Assembly (NCBI RefSeq): GCF_001465875.1
Contig: NZ_LN901319.1
Location: forward strand, 1 to 37,548
Length of the DNA stretch: 37,548 nt
From: Legionella saoudiensis
GTDB taxonomy: Bacteria; Pseudomonadota; Gammaproteobacteria; Legionellales; Legionellaceae
Direction: 5' to 3'
The notes under the pieces were generated by a model. The model did not search any database. It saw only the letters and a list, made by a program, of their open reading frames with translations, and was not told the origin of the DNA. Numbering within the stretch: position 1 is the stretch's first letter; each line of letters begins with the position of its first letter. Below are positions 35,040 through 37,548 of the stretch, piece after piece. Both the position numbers and the translations under genes were made by a program.

Positions 35040-35142
35040 CGTAAAAAATCTTTTTCAAAAGATAGATTGAATTCTAGTTTTGTTCTGCACTAGGATTTAA
35101 TGGGTTATAAATAGTCTGCCAACTGTTTATAGCCCTTTTTTT
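35040..35142 (+). ncRNA. Candidate antisense RNA over the rep mRNA leader
   Basis: On the plus strand a TTGTTT (35004-35009), 17-base spacer and TAGAAT (35027-35032) could start a transcript near 35040. It would end at the terminator hairpin 35102-35142, about 100 bases on. No plus-strand gene lies upstream of this terminator. The RNA would be complementary to the leader of rep if rep is transcribed from the promoter at 35222-35250. This is the layout of antisense copy-number control in other plasmids. It is inferred from promoter, terminator and position only. Confidence 0.4.
35102..35142 (+). terminator. Rho-independent terminator on the plus strand, antisense to rep leader
   Basis: GGGTTATAAA (35102-35111) pairs with TTTATAGCCC (35126-35135), ten pairs with one G-T, around a 14-base loop. 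Seven T follow (35136-35142). Confidence 0.7.
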
Positions 35143-35221
35143 AGGTTATTTCATTACCACTCCATTAAGATCATGAGACTCTTTTTTCTCTGAGATCAGA
35201 TGATTATATGTATATTTTTTG

Positions 35222-35250
35222 AATTTAAATTTTCCCAAAAAATAAGTCAA
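35222..35250 (-). promoter_or_regulatory. Candidate rep promoter
   Basis: On the minus strand, TTGACT (35250-35245) is followed after 16-17 bases by TTAAAT/TAAATT (35228-35222). It lies between the direct repeats and the rep start, giving a leader of about 230 bases that would span the antisense RNA candidate. Confidence 0.45.
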
Positions 35251-35287
35251 CCCTTGTTCTTACTGCATTTTCTTCAATATAGACCCT

Positions 35288-35513
35288 ATAAGAGACACAC
35301 TTATTTTTACCAAGCTTAACTATAAAAGACACATTGCTTTTTTGGATTTAGTTTGAATGGAGACACAAATATCAAAGTAGGGAGTCTCAAAAGTGTTATA
35401 AATAAAGTTCTGTTTGCCCTATCAAACTATCTAAAAGAGACACAACTGGGATTATTAATAAAAATATAAAGGGACACAATTCTAATAAAAATTTTAGAAG
35501 TTAAAGAGACACA
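35288..35513 (+). repeat. Six intergenic direct repeats with core RRGACACA (iteron-like), putative oriV
   Basis: Twelve-base units ending in GACACA, all on the plus strand, start at 35288, 35322, 35356, 35433, 35467 and 35502. Examples are ATAAGAGACACA, AAAAGAGACACA and TAAAGGGACACA. Spacings are 34, 34, 77, 34 and 35 bases. A very AT-rich stretch (35514-35610) follows, a likely unwinding region. Together with the adjacent rep and parA this looks like a plasmid origin. The same motif recurs 17 times inside the gene after parA. Confidence 0.8.
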
Positions 35514-35614
35514 TTAAATTAATGAAAAAGATTAAAAAAAAATATAAATATTTATTTATCGATTGATTGGATTTGGAGTCCATCAACAATATTTTGCAAA
35601 AACCATAAAAATCG

Positions 35615-35643
35615 TTGACTGCGTATATTATTGTTTATATATT
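35615..35643 (+). promoter_or_regulatory. Promoter of parA
   Basis: TTGACT (35615-35620), 17-base spacer, TATATT (35638-35643). The parA ATG is 31 bases downstream. The direct repeats lie just upstream, so a repeat-binding protein could control it. Confidence 0.55.
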
Positions 35644-35674
35644 TGATTCTATAATTTTATATTGATGGAATATT

Positions 35675-36685
35675 ATGAAAACAATAAGCACAAAAGATTT
35701 TTCATCCCTAATTAACGTCTCTCCTCACCTTATATATAAAATCATAAAGGAGTATTCGCTGCCAGTTGTCCCAGTAGGCAATAAAAATGCATTACCCCCA
35801 GATACGGTTAGAAAAATTCTAGAGCTTAGAGGATTTTCCTTTAAGAAGAAATTAAGTGAGCCACTTATTATAAATGTTTTTGGGATGAAAGGAGGTATTG
35901 GCAAGACATCTATAGCTACGGCATTCGCTGAGGGCTCAAGTAGGCTTGGATTCAAAGTTTTAGCTATCGATCTTGATATGCAAGCCAATTTAACCCAGTC
36001 TTTCAATATGAAACGTCATGGGCAACCAGTCCTTTATCATGCAATTATAGGTGACAAGAAAATTTCAGAAGTCATCATTCCTGTAACTCCCAATTTACAT
36101 TTATTACCATCCTCCTTGGATAACTCCCAGATGGAACATGTCCTAAACTCAAAACAAACAATTAATATAACTAACTATTTTGATGAAATGTTAGAGCCTA
36201 TTAAAAATGAGTATGATTTGATTGTTATTGACTGCCCTCCTTCCATTCATAAGATTACTGTTTGTGCCTCTTGTTTTGCTACAGAAAATTTAATACCTAT
36301 AAATGCAGATATTGACTCTTTCGATGGTGTTGTAATGACCGTTTCTGAAATAGAAAAAATTGAACGTTCATTTAAAAACCTCTCCATGAAAATTAACTAT
36401 AAAATTATTTTTAACAAATATGATGCCCGTGAAAAGTTGAGCCTTAATATTATGGGATCCATTAGTGAGCGCCAAAATCTTAAAGAAAATTTACTACCCA
36501 TAGTTATTAGAACAAATACTGCTTTCAAAAACACAAAAGCAGACGGTGAGTACATTTTTGATGCCAATAAATCTACTGCAAAAGAAGATTGCTTTACCTT
36601 AATTGCCGAGCTGACAGGGCTATCAAATTTTGTCGCAAAAGGTAAGGGCTCTGTAATAAAAGAAACTGAAGATGCGTTTATTTAA
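35675..36685 (+). CDS. parA: ParA-type partition ATPase with N-terminal helix-turn-helix
   Basis: The 336-residue protein has an N-terminal helix-turn-helix (about 4-50: STKDFSSLINVSPHLIYKII), which marks the longer, type Ia-like ParA proteins that also repress their own operon. A deviant Walker A motif follows (KGGIGKTS, 72-79), then the A' box LDMQANLT (100-107) and Walker B VIDCPPS (184-190). ParA ATPases move plasmid copies apart on the nucleoid with a DNA-binding partner bound to a centromere. GATGGAA lies shortly before the ATG. The next gene begins 22 bases after the stop, in the place where parB normally sits. Confidence 0.93.
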   Translation: MKTISTKDFSSLINVSPHLIYKIIKEYSLPVVPVGNKNALPPDTVRKILELRGFSFKKKLSEPLIINVFGMKGGIGKTSIATAFAEGSSRLGFKVLAIDLDMQANLTQSFNMKRHGQPVLYHAIIGDKKISEVIIPVTPNLHLLPSSLDNSQMEHVLNSKQTINITNYFDEMLEPIKNEYDLIVIDCPPSIHKITVCASCFATENLIPINADIDSFDGVVMTVSEIEKIERSFKNLSMKINYKIIFNKYDAREKLSLNIMGSISERQNLKENLLPIVIRTNTAFKNTKADGEYIFDANKSTAKEDCFTLIAELTGLSNFVAKGKGSVIKETEDAFI

Positions 36686-36707
36686 TATATATACATAGGA
36701 ATTTAAT

Positions 36708-37548
36708 ATGAAGCTGGAAGACATGCTGAATCAGCAAGCTAAACGAGGGATGAAACAGCAGAAAATTAAAGCTAAAATGCAATCCTATGATGATTATATT
36801 AAGGATGATTCATCTCCTAGGCCGTACAACACACCTAATGTGGTTGATTTGAAAACTGATGGAAGAAACGATAAAACCTCTGCCGTTGAGCCTAAATTAC
36901 CTATAGAAATCACTCACCTGGGAATAGATATACTTTCATCAGGCACTGAGCCCTATCAGAAAAGAGACACAAGTGTCGCGTCGAGATCGGAATCTATAAG
37001 AGATACAGAGTCACGGCCTGAGCCCTATCAGAAAAGTGACACTGCATCTGTTCTAGGCGCTGAAATTATAAGAGACACAAGTAATGTATCGATCTCAGAA
37101 CCCATAAGAGACACAGAGGCACGACCAGAGCCTCATCATAAAAGGGACACAACCTCTGTTCTAGGAGCTGAAATAATAAGAGACACAAGTAATGTATCGA
37201 TCTCAGAATCCATAAGAGACACAGGGGCACGGCATGAGCTTCATCATAAAAGGGACACAACCTCTATTCTAGGTGCTGAAATAATAAGAGACACAAATAA
37301 TGTATCGATCTCAGAACCCATAAGAGACACAGAGGCACGACCAGAGCCTCATCATAAAAGGGACACAACCTCTGTTCTAGGAGCTGAAATAATAAGAGAC
37401 ACAAATGATGTATCGATCTCAGAACCCATAAGAGACACAGAGGCACGACCAGAGCCTCATCATAAAAGGGACACAACCTCTGTTCTAGGAGCTGAAATAA
37501 TAAGAGACACAAGTAATGTATCGATCTCAGAATCCATAAGAGACACAG
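36708..37548 (+). CDS. ParB-position protein with 12-residue tandem repeats, 3' partial
   Basis: An ATG at 36708, with AGGA 7 bases upstream, opens a frame that has no stop for 280 codons and leaves the window. Residues 1-84 are basic then mixed (MKLEDMLNQQAKRGMKQQKI). From residue 85 the protein is a tandem array of 12-residue units that all begin (K/I)RDT. Three types alternate: KRDTTSVLGAEI, IRDTSNVSISEP and IRDTEARPEPHH. The array is unlikely to fold as a globular domain; a DNA-binding ParB domain could lie beyond the window. Position and spacing put it in one operon with parA. Each RDT is encoded by the same bases as the intergenic direct repeats. Confidence 0.75.
   Translation, partial: MKLEDMLNQQAKRGMKQQKIKAKMQSYDDYIKDDSSPRPYNTPNVVDLKTDGRNDKTSAVEPKLPIEITHLGIDILSSGTEPYQKRDTSVASRSESIRDTESRPEPYQKSDTASVLGAEIIRDTSNVSISEPIRDTEARPEPHHKRDTTSVLGAEIIRDTSNVSISESIRDTGARHELHHKRDTTSILGAEIIRDTNNVSISEPIRDTEARPEPHHKRDTTSVLGAEIIRDTNDVSISEPIRDTEARPEPHHKRDTTSVLGAEIIRDTSNVSISESIRDT
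36960..37547 (+). repeat. 17 in-frame direct repeats at exact 36-bp period (coding iteron/centromere array)
   Basis: Twelve-base motifs start at 36960, 36996, 37032, and every 36 bases to 37536, in the same orientation. Ten are ATAAGAGACACA, four are AAAAGGGACACA, one is AAAAGAGACACA and two (36996, 37032) differ by one or two bases. They match the six intergenic repeats at 35288-35513. From 37032 on, a 108-bp unit holding three motifs is repeated about four and a half times, so the array grew by unequal duplication. It continues past the window edge. Confidence 0.9.

Noticed and set aside
37066..37512. Open frames on the minus strand across the repeat array, with repetitive Leu/Cys-rich products.
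   Set aside because: They are antisense readings of a multiple-of-three repeat, lack ribosome binding sites, and oppose the parA operon.
36960..37547. The 36-bp periodic array looks at first like a CRISPR array.
   Set aside because: The conserved part is only about 12 bases, the intervening 24 bases repeat every 108 bases instead of being unique, the whole array is one open coding frame, and no cas gene is present.
1..37548. tRNA or rRNA genes.
   Set aside because: I saw no cloverleaf with a TTCGA-type T loop and no rRNA-like segments on either strand, although a tool-based scan would be more sensitive.

Overview
The window looks like part of a plasmid (or plasmid-like replicon) from a Legionella-like gammaproteobacterium. 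I infer this from several ankyrin, leucine-rich, TPR and long coiled-coil proteins of the kind seen among Dot/Icm effector repertoires, a divergent CsrA paralogue, LigD/Ku end joining, and a plasmid replication and partition module at the right end. The genus is inferred from protein style, not from a database match.

Left part (1-10357): the 3' end of a LigD polymerase domain and an intact ku; a cyclodipeptide synthase gene that overlaps a soluble PAS-kinase-receiver-HPt hybrid histidine kinase; a membrane-anchored coiled-coil protein; a 112-bp imperfect inverted-repeat element; a second ku reduced to its two ends; and a translationally coupled pair encoding a PD-(D/E)XK nuclease-XPD/DinG-like helicase and a degenerate DEDD exonuclease-GIY-YIG nuclease fusion.

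Middle part (10416-26540): a decayed dinB with one in-frame stop, an endA-umuC chimeric fragment, frameshifted HAD phosphatase, serine recombinase and TPR remnants, and an 806-residue effector-like gene. An intact umuD-umuC-dinB cassette on the minus strand follows, then an SRAP (YedK) gene. The decayed dinB plus umuC tail is a second, broken copy of the same cassette. Further right are a secreted protein of unknown function, periplasmic endonuclease I, a decayed leucine-rich-repeat gene, a 561-residue effector-like protein, a gene-free stretch with clustered DnaA boxes, and a small gene convergent with a divergent csrA.

Right part (26755-37548): a two-gene operon of unknown function; a minus-strand block of ankyrin and coiled-coil genes, including one ankyrin gene split by a -1 frame change at a CTTAAAC heptamer; then the replicon core. 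The core has a winged-helix replication protein on the minus strand, a possible antisense RNA over its leader, six direct repeats (core RRGACACA, usually GAGACACA), parA, and an open reading frame that runs off the window. That last frame contains 17 further copies of the same DNA motif at exactly 36-bp spacing, each read in frame as (K/I)-R-D-T. A DNA-level repeat array (iteron or centromere) written inside a protein-coding gene is the most unusual structure here. The cyclodipeptide synthase-histidine kinase pair is the second.
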